DNA of 64,000 nt from Agapanthus africanus (GCA_030015575.1 JASDDO010000026.1:196131739-196195738), one strand, 5' to 3'. Numbered from the stretch's first letter, positions 31,233 through 45,336 are shown. The notes: generated by a model from the letters alone, not told the origin. Program-made: numbers and translations.

Positions 31233-32289
31233 CACTAATGCTGTGTTATGTACTCGATACTATTAAACTGTACCCAAGATGTTGATCTCTTGGGGGATTA
31301 TGAGGTTTTGACAAATCGATCGGATGGTTTGACATCTTTCGGATATCATGTGATAGGATACACTGCTTGGGAGACTCCAGATACGAGTAAAGCCGTTGGA
31401 GCGCCGTCCATGCAGCCACGATGAGACGAGTCCGAATCAGTCGACATTAGAACCAGTGGAGTAAAAAGTCGCACGAGATTTCGACGGGATGACGTTCCAC
31501 TCCACTGACATCAAAGATGCGATACCCATACAGAGGCGTTGGGATGCGACCAATTTCTGAGAAAATTCTGTGCTAAGGATGCAGATGTCCAGAGAGCAAG
31601 AAAAGATGGTGCACGAGTACCAGCCTCCGTACAGTTCGGCTTAGGCGAGATTGGAAAAGACCTTGAGCAGGATTCCTTCCAGGACACTGCTGCTATAAGA
31701 TTTGCACCCGGGTGCAGAAGTATGATGTTCATTCAGAGGACCAGAGGTCGGCGCCAGTGACGTGCTGTTTTACGAATGGTCATGAGGATTGACCGAGAGA
31801 TGACCAGAGAAGTGCCAGGACGGAATCGTTCCCGTTAGCACACCTGACAGGGCCGATGAGCCGATGGATTGCGAGATTGGTAATCCGCAGAGAAGATAAG
31901 GACCCAGAGACAAAGGATGCCAGACCGTGAGAAAGAAGCAAGTAAATGTCTTGCGCTGCTAGCATTGGATGCACCGACACCTTCTCAACTTTGAAGGAGG
32001 GACTACCGACGACGGTATTTATGATTTGTGATTTTGTGATTCGATTATCACATATCCGTCATCTTGGATTTCGGTATTTTGGGCGTTATGTTTTCATGAT
32101 TTTGTCTTGATGGCTGAGTTTCATGATATTTATTTTTATGCACCATAGTTGCACCCACTGGGTATTTATATTTTGCGTATAGTTATTACATTTGAGGTAT
32201 TGATTGTGATTTCATGCCTATTTTATGCCAGTGATTTGATTTACGCTTCCAGCATAGTTTTCATGCACTTTTAGTGTTTTGATTTGATT

Positions 32290-32633
32290 TGTGCACGCTA
32301 ATGCACACGGTTGTGAGATTATACACGCGGTATACCTGATCTTGATTGAGCCGTATTGTATACCGTCGATTTTGATTCTGATATTGATGTTGATTTCTTG
32401 CCCTCTGTGCATTTGATTGGATTTCCGCGCGTGTTGAGCGCATGCTTTGAGGTACGATTTTGGTGCACACCAGATGCACTAAATCGAGATTCTTCGTGCA
32501 TGCCAGATGCACCTGATTTTGCTGTCAGGCACACACGTTGCCTATGACAGATGTTTCGTGCACACCCGTTGCACCTAGATGTTGTTTTGTGCACATGTAT
32601 GGCACATATATGGATTTTGATTTTCGTGCGCAC
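32290..32633 (+). repeat. Regularly spaced inverted-repeat array in L1 (right copy)
   Basis: Same array as 15405-15748, with a few base changes mostly in loops (for example CACCCGT for CACCCAT). Stems are kept. Confidence 0.65.
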
Positions 32634-33054
32634 TAGACTCACAGAGTAGTCTTATATATATTTTAGGGATTGATTTCTTATGGAGCAGTACACTTTTTTG
32701 ATATTTGCTATGTGTTTTCGTACTGAGCAGGACTAGTCAGAGGAAAGTACCTGAACATATCTTACACGCATTTCCTTTAGTTATTTACATATATAGCTTT
32801 CATATATACATGTATAACTTTGATGTACATCATATTGGTTTTATTTTGGACTTGACATTTGTGTCTTTACCATGACTCCGATGATTGCGAGCTACTTGAC
32901 GGATTTTGAGTTATCTGCTCATTACCTATACGCATGCATTGCGCTATGATGTGTTTTAGGTATTGATGGTTTCGGAGCCTCGACGACTTAGATATTTACT
33001 GAAATGTTTTAGTACTATGGGGTTAAAATTTAAATTCGGGGACCAAATTTCTTT

Positions 33055-33067
33055 AAGGGGCGAAGAT
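33055..33067 (+). other. L1 polypurine tract before LTR B
   Basis: AAGGGGCGAAGAT lies directly before TGTAACATTTC. It is one substitution away from the copy at LTR A. Confidence 0.8.
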
Positions 33068-34859
33068 TGTAACATTTCAAAAAGGTAAAATATTATTTTT
33101 GGGAATTTTTATAATTTAATATTATTTTATTGAATATTTTAATATTTTGGTATAATTAAATACAGATAAATGGAAAAAAAATATTTGGAAAAAATAGTCA
33201 AAATTCTAAAATAGGGTATTTTATGGAATTATGCCATTTTTAAGTTTTGATGATTAATTATATTCTAACTTAGTGCTAATCGCGATTAAAAATCGCTAAT
33301 CGGTTTTTTAGCAATTTTGTGCAAAAACATGCACATATCTTTTTTCTCTACACTTGTGCATTTTCTATCATGTTTCTTTTGGGGTTATTATTTGAGTGAG
33401 AAGGAATTTGAAGAGAAAAAGAAAAGAAAAGAAAAGGAAAAGGATTATTAGAACAGGTATGGTGAGAGAGAGAGAGAGGTATGGTCTTCTTTTGACCTAA
33501 GGACTTAGCAATTTTCCCCCTCACTTCACTCATTCTTCTCCCTCTCCATTCTCAGCTGCTGCCCTAGCTCCTCCTCCCTCCCATCTTTAACTCCTCAAAT
33601 CACCATGAAAACAACTCCAAAACCCCACTCCCATTTCACTAAAATTGTGCACAAGCTCAAGATCTACACATTGGACCAAGAAAGCAAGGATTTTGGCCAT
33701 TAGGGGCAACTCAAGAAAATTATTGAGTTGCCAAATGAGGTATTTTTCTGGACCATTAGCGTAGTTTTTGCATACTTATACCCCCATGTTGATATTAGAA
33801 TCGATATCGTGTGATTTTGTGGATTTAGGAAAACCTAGTAAGGGTTTGAGGAAATTGTGAGTTGTGGTGAGCAATTGAGCTCAGTTGAGGCCATACAAAC
33901 ACCCTAGTGCTAGAAAAACCAGACGAACCCTACTGGAAACCCAAAATACAGAATTACGGAACTTTCATGTCGGTTTGTGAGTGATTAGGATGTGCAGGTG
34001 AATCTGGGTTGACCCGGGGAGTTTCTGAGACAAATAAACAACACTAGGAGCTTAGTTAGACCACCAGCAGACCACCCTATGCAGACGAGCCCCTTTGGAC
34101 AAGGCAGAGCAGGCCTGGTCGGATTTTCCTTTAGGGGGGCTCGGCCACATGGTGAGGGTAGGTGCCCGGGTTTCTTCTGTAAGTCACATATACCCTATAT
34201 ATCACCCTAGTGTTGTTTGCTTACATTGTTTTCACCCTATGCAAAATCTGGAGCCTTTTTCTTAAGTTGCTGTTTTGATTCTTGTTTCCGTATTTCGTAT
34301 TTTAATTTCTGGAATTGTGTATCTATGTTTTACCTCGAATGCTTAGCGTTTATACGGCGATATCGAGTATTGTTCGATGGTTCTAAAGGCGTACCCATAG
34401 GTTCTAACCTATAGGCCTTTAAGCGTGTCGTTAAGTTTTCATGTGTCATTTTAGTTTTGATTTAGTTTTAATGCGATACGATACATGTGATATGTAGGTA
34501 TACCATGACGATTCGAGACGATGAAGACGATGATGGCGACATCGACACCGACACGCAGGATTCAAGGTGAGTAAATTATATCTATGGTGGAAGTCGGGTG
34601 GATGGCGTATAGCACCCCCGCAGTCCATAGTTGGTATACCTTATATATATATATTATATATATGATAGTTTATAGTGTGTTATGGATATTGTGTTAGGTG
34701 TACTATGGATAGTTTAGGGTTAGAAGTAAACTAGTGTAGTTCATAGTCGCGAAACCTAGAATAGATTTACACCCACACGCACACCCTTGCATATTCATTA
34801 AACTTACATTGTGTTGATGATGATAATTGATGACATTGGAGATGAGTCGATGATATTGG
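33068..34859 (+). repeat. L1 LTR B, left part
   Basis: 1792 bp collinear with 16189-17968 of LTR A. It is broken by C4 after GATATTGG; attgg (34855-34859) is the probable left TSD of C4. Confidence 0.85.
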
Positions 34860-36958
34860 TGTAGGACTACGGTAGCGCCCCGGCCGTCTTTCCTCGGCTA
34901 AAATGCAGAAACGAAATTTTTTCTCAAACTAGAAACCGGCACTACCGTATCCTAAAACCCCGGATCGAACCATTAACCTAAACCTAGCTATCAAGAGAGA
35001 GGGTAGAGAGCTATACCGAGCGATCCTTGTCCTTCGGTCTTCGGCCTCCACTCCGATCTCCTCGCGGAATCTCCGGTCTTCATTTCCTCGTCGGAACGGG
35101 CACCACATCGCCGGGTTCTTTTATAGGCTCCCACCTCTGGACCGAGGCAACTCGGGCATGAAGTTGGCGAGCCGACGTGCCCAAGGGTGCTGTAGGATCA
35201 GTGTAGAATGCTTTGTCTCTTACGGGTAGTGAAGTTGCCTTTGACGATGGAGGGAAGAGGAAAAATGACCAAGATGAAAAATGAGCTTGAGGATTTTTCC
35301 TTTTGCAATGAATATGAACCAAAAAATCCTCACACCAATATGTATATCACTCCCACCATTTAGTGGCCAGCCAATCTATGAGATGAGGGAGGAGAGAGAA
35401 AAACAAGAGGGAAAGAAAAATGTGTGATCACAAGATAAAATGGTCACCCCCATATCTAATCCAAATACCATCACATTAAATGCAAACCATGATGAATGAA
35501 AAAGCAAAGATGCTTAAACCATCATAATCCCTCAAATGCAAGAAACCCCCTCCACAATGCTAATTTGCAAATATGCAAATAACCCCTCCATCGGAAAAAT
35601 CCGGCCATGAAGGAACAAAAGAAAATTGGCCGGAACGGAATACAAACTGGCAACTTCAGAAAACTGATCCCGTAATAAATTACAGGAAAACCCCGCGACT
35701 GTATATACATACCCGCATTTGTATTCCCACTGAATACAAATGCAAAGAGACAAAATCTACACTGTACAATACTAGGATCCGGCTTAAACCAAAGCCCGCT
35801 AGTAAAATCCGTCCGATCATGATCCGTGCAATACCGCACGTATCTGATCGAACCCTGCCATATCTCCATACGGCCTCTACAGCGTTTCGCCCGAAACTTG
35901 AGAAACTGGTCTGTGGGGGACTCTAAAGACTCGTCAATAGTTTGGTTGTGGATTTAACCACTAGCACGTCAGAAGTATTAGCCGATACGTAACGGGCTAC
36001 GAGGTATTGACCAAAAGGAACGTCTGTGAGCGAACTCATGCTGACACCCTACTGAGCCTGTCAGTGACAATATCCGTACAGTCCGGTCCGTTCGTCTATG
36101 AGCATCGCATGGCGGGCCTAGGGGGTTGGTAAAAGTCAGACCCCCAAAAGCGGTATAAGTTGTGTCGGAGTGTAGCCCAGAACACCCTGAGATACTACTG
36201 GAATACTTACCAGTAAATCTCCTGCCTCGGCCGAGAGCTTTGTGTTATGGCTCTCCTAGACACAGCGCGACCTCACCCCCAATACCGGGAGAGACGAACC
36301 CCTGCAGATCCGCTCACTGCCTCCATGTGGCTCGGGACTGTACCCAACTAAAACCTGTTTCCACGACTCCTTTGAGCCGTGGTAGGGTAGTAATCAAAAC
36401 ACAGTGGTAACTCACACAAGACAAATGACGATCTCAGGTCGATGAACTAACCTGTACACATGTCACCAAGGAACTGCTATCTAACGTCAGGTATAATACA
36501 AACTAGCATGTTCCCGGCGAGTTCTGTCCGGTGTACTCATAACCCAATGAGCACCTGTATACATCTTAGGCGAACCAACTGACACCAATGGCTTGTGAGA
36601 CCGGCCACCGCCCCTCGTCGGGGTCTCGACTGTATACACTAGTCTACTAATGGAGTATCGATGCCCAGTCTCGAAACTCCCACTACTAGGGACCTTTTAA
36701 GGATGTGCTTATAGACCCCAGCTCCCACGTATATGATCGCCATCATATTGCTGGTCATCAAGCAAGAATCCTAAGGGCTCTATCAGCGTGCAATAGCGAC
36801 CTGTAAGGTCACCTAAAGCAGTACACGATGATAAAGATAAACCAGATAGCATACTATCATCTCGAGTAAGATTGTCCTACCGGCATAGGTTCTCCCTCAA
36901 TCATTGCAATCACGTGCCTGTGATCCAATAATTGACTCTGAGGGCACTATATCCAATA
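34860..36958 (-). repeat. C4 3' LTR
   Basis: 2099 bp, minus-strand start TATTGGATATAGTGCCC (TG mutated to TA) and end TAGTCCTACA. It contains a perfect 12-bp inverted repeat GCATTTGTATTC/GAATACAAATGC at 35715-35743. Confidence 0.88.
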
Positions 36959-36969
36959 ATCTCCCACTT
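36959..36969 (-). other. C4 polypurine tract
   Basis: On the minus strand AAGTGGGAGAT directly precedes the 3' LTR. Confidence 0.9.
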
Positions 36970-36984
36970 GCACTCAAGGCTAAT

Positions 36985-39500
36985 TATTGCGATGTCGCAT
37001 ACTCACAGCCCGTATGATACCGAGCACCCAACTCCTCTACTAATCAGTCTCACAAAGCTCGTTTGCGAAACTATTGCGTTCGAAGAATAGCCTCAGTTAG
37101 TGTATCCGCTCTAATGTTTCTTTCTATATCTCTCTTAATCTCAATTTCGTGGAGAAACCCATCTCCCGAAATGAGCAATACCTGTCTTAGAATATGTCTG
37201 GATATCTGATGGGACCTAGTTCATAAATGAACTCGAAATCCAAACTTCTTAGACTGTATCGTCAACTGAACTTAATCAGTATCCTGCGCCATGCCTCCCT
37301 CAGTATCTGCCTAGACCACCTGTCCAAAATATTGCCCCTCGTCAGAGGGAAAACTATAACTCTGACGGCCACCCTGTCGTCCAGGTCACCTTGGAAGCCT
37401 GGAATGATAACCGTCTCCTAAATGAGGCTGATGTTATCATATCCCTAGAACATCCACTTATGTTCTAAAACTGCTTCCTAATGTTTCTCCAGGATTGGAT
37501 TAATATCAACTTATTGCATCTACTGTAAAAACAACATCTGGTGTGGTACTTGACATCTCATGATTGACTCAATTGCCTAAACAAGTTATCTGCCAATCAT
37601 GCACATCCCTCTCCCCTTTAGTCTGTAAGACACCTTTAGAGAGGGTGACTCCATCACTTGCAGGTACACTACCGTGCCAGGAGTCGTCCATTCTAAATAC
37701 CTTTAGAATGCTATCTATATACCCAAATTGGGAAACTACCCAAATCTAGATCTAAAACCATAGATCTAGTAACCAGAATGTCTCATATAATATCCATGTC
37801 TTATATGGAGAAACCACTGTGTGACAACCAAAGTATAACCGATCGTAGTATAGGAATTTCACTTCCTACTCTGTGTATGTCATCCAAATACCAGGACATC
37901 ACACCCTACTATCTTCTTAACAGATCCATCCCCTATTCTGATGAAGTCAAACCTATGACTGTCACATCAGAAATAGATGATCTATCTCCGCTATATCTGC
38001 TTTAGTCTATATGTAGACATAAGCCATTTGTCCACTATGCTTCTGCTGCTCCCACTGACTACGACAACCCTCTGGCAGATTCATATACACGTACACTTCT
38101 AAAGCTAGTTCAGAACGACGCTATACTTATCCTCCTGCCGGGTCTCACAGCCTGGAACAACAGCAATGGCAAGTCTGGGTAAACAAGAACCACCCTGTCA
38201 CCGTCCTTGAGGCTACCGGAGTACCCTCAGGTGCCTGAGGTTACCTACCATATCTGCGGAGTGGCTAATGGAATGTCAAACCAGATTGAATCTTTAGGTT
38301 CTTATCAAATCTTCAGTAATCGTTTGCGGTTCTGGAATCACTTCCAGTTCTACCATACTCCCTCTACTTTTTTCTGAAAAATCCATTTTTATTAAAACTG
38401 TGGCGAGTTAAAAACAATATCACTATTGATCTTCCAGATGGTAGAAAGTCAACCCTCGTCATAGCCCGGGTCAACCCACAAACAGCCATTACAGAAACGT
38501 GCCTTGAGTTATCCAGAGTCTGGTTTTACGCATAAGCCAGACAACTCCCCGCACCTTAACATAGTTAAGAGATGAACTATTCTATATCCAAAATAGAAAT
38601 AGAGGCACAGATTTAATTGAACCAGATTCAAATCATTCAGCTGTCTCCAGTGCATGTCAAGTAAATGGAGAGAGGCCGATCAGCGTTACTCAACTTATGA
38701 ATGCTTCCAATTATGAGTAACCTGAAAGAGAAGCATGTTCTCCTAATCATTACTATCAACTGAATACCATGCACAAGTATCTACATCTTCGATCACTTTG
38801 AAGAATCCTGATACTTGCAATGCCTGGTTCTCTACTTTATTCATATACCTGTAACTTCTCAAAACTTAGAACCTGTATTTCTATGAAACACATGTCTAAG
38901 AACTAGAGAAGTCACAAGTAAACAGGATATAGTACGAGTACCAACCCCTCTGTCCTAATGGACACTGGACAATATACAATACTCTGTATAAGTCCCCTGA
39001 GTCTAATAACCCATTCCCTGTGTGTCGTAGTTTGAAAACTGTACTTATGGTTAAGAAGAATTACACCGCTGTTTAATGCTCCTTACCTAACCATCTACTG
39101 ATATAGGTAAATGTCATAGACATAATTTCAAAAAGGTATATCTCACTCTATAAAAATAGACGTACAGATATATCAATTTGAAATTGGTGCACAACGACGG
39201 ATATTCAAAACCAAATATTTGCCGTCCGGCAAACAACCCAGGCGATTTCCTCAAATATCACCAATTACAACGAATTCCGATATAATGAGGATGATCACCA
39301 AATTCCCAATAACTTACTCCCACTCATCATCTGTAAGACCATACAGATGTGAGAATTATACCTGGTAAACACATACCCTGGAGAAAGTGTCTAATTGGAA
39401 AATCGGTTTTCTTTTAACAGTACACAGTGAAACTGAAACATGTAAATATTTCGAAGGGGTATCCGGGTATCCCTAGTAATGCCTCTTCCATTATCAAGAT
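36985..39500 (-). pseudogene. pol: Degraded copia pol of C4
   Basis: Collinear with the C3 and C9 pol remains over its whole length, in reverse: RNase H/C-terminus near 37080-37400, RT near 37770-38010, linker near 38200-38370, integrase near 38600-38960. At 37872-37911 the YVDD region carries the same 11-nt net deletion as C3 and C9. No continuous reading frame remains. Confidence 0.75.
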
Positions 39501-39509
39501 TCACAACTG

Positions 39510-40310
39510 TAACCGTATAAATCTTTGCCATCTCTCCAAATCCCTTTATATGTCTTTAGTCGTTACCTTCTGCACACCCATTTAGGCCAAATGGTTTTCT
39601 TCCTTCCCTACCGTTCGGCACCAGCCTATGGTTTGGAAGAAGACTATCCAATAAGCATAATGGGTGTACTGTCCTAATCCTAGGAGCACTCGCAACACGA
39701 GAGAAGGTAAAGATAAAAGACACCTGAATAATCCTTATTCATATTTCTCCTGAACCAGAAACCATCCCCGAACTGGAACAAGTTCCTTTCGAGTTCGTAT
39801 ATAGCCACAATGGAGTATCCAAATAACTGTGGATCTTCGTAGTGATACGGAGTGTTCTGGAGAAATACAAAGGTGAAGTGGGAGTGGTAATGAAATACTT
39901 GGTTTGGTCGTGAATAGCAGTCGTGGTTTACTTTTCCCTCTTACTAATCCCTTTATTTGTCTTTACTTAATACCTTATGTACACCTTTTAGGCTAAATGG
40001 TTTTCTTCATTCCCTACCGGTCGGCACCTGCCTATGATTTGGAAGAAGACTATCCAATTTGCGTAACAGGTGTACTATCCCCTAATCCAAGGAGCACTCG
40101 CAACCTGAGAGAAGGTAAAAGGAAAAGACAACTGAATAGTCCTATCCGTTCACTCCAGAACCGGAAACCATCCTCGAATAAATTCCTTCAAGTTCGTATA
40201 TAACCATACGATGGTTTTATCCAATGGAAGTGGACGTTCGTAGTAATACAGGGTGTTCTGGAGAAAAGGGTAAAAGTAGGAGTGGCAATGAGGTATGCAA
40301 CTCTGACAAT
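39510..40310 (-). repeat. Two-copy noncoding repeat in place of gag, C4
   Basis: Two units of about 400 bp lie at about 39900-40310 and 39510-39899. Each has ATACGAAC, ATAGTCTTCTTCCAAA-type and ACCATTTAGCC-type segments on the minus strand. They are homologous to the pairs in C3 and C9. Confidence 0.65.
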
Positions 40311-40383
40311 CCAAAAGCCAGTGTTCAAGAAGGTTCCGTTAATTTTGGTCACTGAGTCATGGTCAAGGGTCGGGTCATGGTCG

Positions 40384-40410
40384 CTGCCAAAGAGAGAGAG
40401 AAAAGAAACA
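40384..40410 (-). promoter_or_regulatory. Splice-acceptor-like tract in C4
   Basis: On the minus strand TTTTCTCTCTCTCTTTGGCAG lies just before the former gag start position. Confidence 0.4.
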
Positions 40411-40682
40411 CTCAGCGTGCACTCTAACCTAGATCAGAATGGTTATCGATTTATCTAATCAGGAAGCCTCCCACTGTAACGTCAAATTCTTCTCCAAACC
40501 TGAAAGAAGAATTAGTCGGGTTCAGCCGAGGAGTAAACCAACTCATCAGTGGGAATCGGGATCCAACCATCATCGCATGATAATGTGATGGAATCCACTC
40601 ACGTTATCACACTCCAGAAGGTATGCGCATATCTGGAAAGTTTCAGTTTCTTTAGAAACTCCCGATGTGTGTTTTTACCCCT

Positions 40683-40806
40683 AGGACCCAAGTGACCTTG
40701 ACGGAGTCAACAAATCAAAGAGTCCTAGTCAAGTTCAACCCGTCATTATCTGGATTGCATTAAACCCACCCGTACGTGCCCTTGACGGAGTCAACAAGGC
40801 CGCACG
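40683..40806 (-). other. Hairpin array in C4 leader, two of three units
   Basis: Units lie at 40683-40726 and 40775-40806. Inner stems are perfect TTGAC/GTCAA with loop TCC. Outer stems are AGGAC/GTCCT and CGTGC/GCACG plus CC/GG. The third unit would lie beyond the C5 insertion. Confidence 0.6.
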
Positions 40807-40839
40807 ACTGTCCTAACCAATCACATTTATGCAACAAAC

Positions 40840-43057
40840 TATTAGTTATATGTATGCCCTAGAGGCCATTACTATACATAAGATGTATATTGTAGTGGAT
40901 GCTTGGACATATATAGGGATGACTTTCTTGCTCGATATGATAGTATGCTATCTGGTTACTCTTTACCTTAACGTGTACACTTATTGTCTCTCTGTTACAT
41001 GTTGGTAAAGCCCTTAGGATGTGTACTTGACTACCTGGACTATGATGCGGATCATACTAGTAGGGACGTGGTAGTCCATAAGTAGATCCTTCAAAGTCCC
41101 TAGTCGTGGGTGTACCGAGACGGGGCATCGATATACCAGAGTAGACTAGCGTGTACCTTCTCGATCCATATAGATGGGCGATGGATGATCCCATATCCAT
41201 TGGTGTTTGACATCAGAGATGATATACGGGTGCTCAGTGTAGACTGGGTACACTGGACGGACTCGCCGAGAACTCCCAGATGGTATTATACCTTACGTCA
41301 GATGGCAGTTCTCTAGTGACACTAGTGCAGGTTAGTCTGTAGACCCGAGATCGTCATAGAGTCTTGTGTGATTCCCACTGTGCTTTGATTTCCATCATAC
41401 CACGTCCAAGAGGGCGTGCAAAAAGGTGGCTTCTAGGTACAGTCCCGAATCACATGGAGGCAATGAGCGAAAGGAAGGGTTTCGTCTCTCCCGGTATAGG
41501 GAGTTGATGTTGCGCTGTGCTCGATTGGCTATAACAGGAAGTCCTTGGCCAAGGCTGCTTTAGGGATTTACTGGTAAGTGTTACCGGTAGTTTCTCGACC
41601 CGTTATGAGCCTCATATCGACACGACTTATCGAGTTATTGGTGTCTGACGTTTACCACCCCTAGACGAGATATGCGACATATCAGACGAACAGACCGGAC
41701 TGTACGGTAAGTGTTACCGGTTGGATTCACTGGAGTGTGAGCGGGCTTGCTCGTTGATCTTCTGATCGCTCAATACCCGGGTGGCCGTTACGTTTAGCAG
41801 ACCACTTGCGGCTTGTGGGTGTTTGATATGATCATCACTTACTGCCAGCGTATTGACGAGTCTTTAGAGTCCTACACAGGGGTTTCCTGGCTCAAGCGAA
41901 ACGAAATAGGAGCACATATGAAATATGTGCGGGACCGAGAATAATACCAGTATGTGATACTGTATTCTATTCTCGTGATTTGTGACATTGATCGGTTGTA
42001 TGCGATATAGCCGGGTTATCGGATCAAGTGTTGATTCGATAAGTTGTTACTATTGATATTAGTCGGTTATATGCTATATGACCGGATCGTTAAATCAAGT
42101 GTTGATTTAATGATTTAATGTATAATTATATATTTGATATATTACTTTACATTAACTAGTATTGGTTCACTTAAGATTGATTTTCTCACTTGAATGTGCA
42201 CATTGTTTATATGTGATATATGCAAGTGTACAAGTTTGTATCATGCTTGATGATACATACAAGTTGTGTGTATGAGAACTAAACCAAATAAAGGTTAAAT
42301 TAGGGTTTACTATTTTCCTTGCAAATAACAAAAGAAATGAGACTTTGGTCAAAGTTATCAAGCTTCATGAAGCTTGATAAACATTGACAAAGTCAACTTA
42401 TTTGTCATTTGTTTAAGATATTAGTTAACCCAACCTTTAAGCTAATACTTTGGTTAATTCTCTACATGAGTTAAGCATGAGGGCTTAACTCAACCATGGT
42501 GCCATAATTGAAAGGCTAAGTTTCATTTGGATATTTATTCTATTGATTCTTTTTCTTCTTCTTCTTCATCATCAAGCTCCACAAAAGCTTGCTAGATCCA
42601 ATGGTGCCATGAGAAAAAGAGCGAGTAATCCAATTCTAAAGTGAACCCACTTCCTATTTCTTCATCCTCTACTACTTGCCATGTAGCATAGGGTGTTCTC
42701 TTCACAAAGTTTTTGACCAAGTGAAGGAATAGCTTGAGCTTGAGTCTCCCCGACGTAGATCATCTTCGGCCTCGAAGTCAATGACCTAGCCCGATTATTT
42801 CTCCGACGAAACAATCACTAGAGTCCACGATTCCGATGATCGCAGCGGAGGGAAGTCAACACGGAGCTAAAGAAGTGGAGGACCGGATCTACAAAGGTTG
42901 TAATCCCTTTCACTTACTAGTAAAGTTGTTTGCTAGCTTATAGTTTCGCCTATCCTCTAGTTAACGATCTATATTAGGGTTTCTCGGCACCTAAAAATTT
43001 GAATTTGGCATGATAAATGCCTTGTGGAACCTCTTGAGTGTGCCTAGTAACCCTACA
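40840..43057 (+). repeat. C5 5' LTR
   Basis: 2218 bp, closely similar to the C2 LTRs except for a diverged stretch at about 42160-42600. It starts TATTAGTTATATG (TG mutated to TA) and ends CCCTACA. Confidence 0.85.
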
Positions 43058-43058
43058 A

Positions 43059-43070
43059 TGGTATCAGAGC
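43059..43070 (+). other. C5 primer-binding site
   Basis: TGGTATCAGAGC one base after the LTR, intact. Confidence 0.9.
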
Positions 43071-43248
43071 CTAGCTAGAGGTTTAGGCGAAGTGTAGACG
43101 AAGTTAGAAACCCGATCGAACCCCGTAACCCCAATCGAAACCCCTCTCGGTACAAATTTTAAAACAGTGGATTTTTCCAAATTAAAAATTCTCAAAAATA
43201 TCAGTAGGCAACTACAAGGGTTACTGTGAAGCACGTGACTGTAATACG

Positions 43249-45336
43249 TGATAGGTTTTCCTAGCACCCTATGTAGAGTTTGGAAGCATCACATGTCACA
43301 AAGTTTAAATTTTTATGGTGCTAAGCAAGCAAACAAAGGAATCGATCCTAGAAAATTAGGGTTTCAAAAGATAAAGGCAATAAAGACTAGAGTTTCGAGA
43401 CTACAACCTTTGTAGCTCCCTTCGCTAGACTCTTTGGCCTCTTGGGTGTTGGAAGAAGGTCCTCTTGAAGTCTTCTCGCGTCCACGACGATCCACCCGAA
43501 ATTCCTCGTCCAAGCTCGCAACTTCACTTTTCAAGATGAGAAATGAAGAGAACATTCTAAACAAGTTGGCTAAACTTGTGTAGAATGATGTTGTGGTTAT
43601 GATTCTCACTTCAAAAACCTTTCTTTATGTGTGTTTTACTCACTAGAAGAAACTAGAGAGCAAAGGAAGAAGGAGGAGGAAGATGATAGCTTTCTTTTAA
43701 CAAGCGTAAAATGATAACCCTTGTAAAGAAAAAAGAAAATATATGTATATATATTTTCTAATCCTCATCTCAAACCATGGTTAGATGATGGAGACATTAT
43801 TTAACTTGAGTTTAAAACACAAAGAGAAGGATAACTCATGGTTAGAAGTAGGTGAGCATGGTTAGGTTTAAAGAAGAGTGTAGAAGCTAAGCAAGAATTA
43901 TCCTTTTCTTTTCTATTTTTTTTAAACATAAAATCAAATAATAATCCATATATATATCCATGGTATGAGTCTTATATTGCCACCATTTCCATGTGTAAAC
44001 AACCATGATAGATGGTGTATGTATGTATATATGTATGCACATCCATATGTGCATGAAACTAGAAAGAAAGAAAGAAAAAAATACATGCATACATCCATCA
44101 TATTCAAGAAAAGGTTTTAAGTGAGAAAACTAATGGTTAAATGATAAATCAACACTTGATTTATCAATCTGGCCATATCACATATGACCCTACCAAAAGC
44201 AAGCCGCCCGATCAATATACGATATGATATACGCGCATTTTAATCGGGTCCATGCGCATATCGCATACGCGCACAACAACGTTTCGCCTGGACTAGGTAA
44301 CTCCTTTGTGGGACTCTAAGACTCGTCAATACGCCGGCAGTGGGTGATGATCATATCAAGAACCCCCAAGCCACAAGCGGTCAGCTAAACGTAACGGCCA
44401 CCCGGGTATTGAGCGATCAGAAGAAAACAAGCGAACCTGCTAGAACTCCCGTCGAGCCAACCGGCAACACTACCGTACAGTCCGGTCTCTTCGTCAGATA
44501 TGCTGGATATCAAGCCTAGGGATGGTCACGTCGACCCCAATAACTCAATAAGTCGTGCCGGTGAATGGTCTATAACAGATCGAGAAACTACTGATAACAC
44601 TTATCAGCAAATCTCAGTAGCCCTGGCCAGGGACTTACTGATATAACCAGTCGGGCACAGCACAGTATCAACTCCCAATATCGGGAGAGACGAAACCCCT
44701 CCTATCGCTCATTGCCTTCATGTGTCTCGGGACTGTACCCACCGGCCACCTGTTTGCACGACTCAGTAGAGCCGTGGTAAGATGGCAATCAAAGTACAGT
44801 GGGAGAATACACAAGACTCTATGACGATCTCGGGTCTACAGACTAACCTGGACCAGTGTCACATGAGAACTGCTATCCGACGATAGATATAATTCCATAT
44901 AGGAGTTCTCGGTGAGTCCGTCCAGTGTACCCAGTCACCACTGAGCACCCGTATATAATCTTGATGTCAAACATCCATGAATGTGGGAACATCCATCACC
45001 CATCGTATGGGTCTAGTATCATATACGCTAGTCTACTCTGGTATATCAATGCCCCGTCTCGATATATCTACGACTAGGGACTTTCCAGGATATGCTTATA
45101 GACTACAGATGTCCCACTAGTATGATCTCCATCATAATCAGAGTAGTCAAGCCGATATCCTCAGGGCTTTATCAGCATGTATGAATGAATAAAAGCATGA
45201 TCAAATCAACATATCAGATAAAGAAGAACCAGATAGCATACTATCATGTCAAGCAAGAATGCATACTGAATATATATACTTGTATAGATACATCCACTAT
45301 CATATAATGGCCTCTAGGGCATACATATATCCAACA
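43249..45336 (-). repeat. C6 3' LTR
   Basis: 2088 bp, minus-strand start TGTTGGATATATGTATGCCC and end AACCTATCA. An inverted repeat TGCGCATAT/ATACGCGCA is at 44253-44273. The flanking atacg (43244-43248) should be its TSD, but the partner is lost. Confidence 0.88.

Larger units (their letters stand above)
30204..33067 (+). mobile_element. L1 internal region, noncoding
   Basis: 2864 bp starts with a primer site and ends with a polypurine tract. No gag, protease, RT, RNase H or integrase motif is visible in any frame; the longest ORFs (for example 31539-31760) resemble nothing I know. It holds the ~126-bp block shared with C2 and C6 leaders (31107-31232) and the hairpin array (32290-32633). 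A short noncoding core between very long LTRs is the pattern of LARD elements. Confidence 0.7.
34860..40839 (-). mobile_element. Non-autonomous copia element C4, right end lost
   Basis: A minus-strand element of the C3/C9 family: 3' LTR (34860-36958), polypurine tract, broken pol, two-copy repeat, splice-like tract and the gag-proximal leader with two of three hairpins. At 40839 it is interrupted by C5 and its remaining leader and 5' LTR are absent from the window. LTR family and internal lesions match C3 and C9. Confidence 0.85.
40840..43248 (+). mobile_element. Copia element C5: 5' LTR and leader start
   Basis: A plus-strand relative of C2 lies in the C4 leader. It consists of the LTR, a primer site and 178 bases of leader, ending at the C6 insertion just before the place where the GC-rich hairpin would be. 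Everything downstream is missing. Confidence 0.85.
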
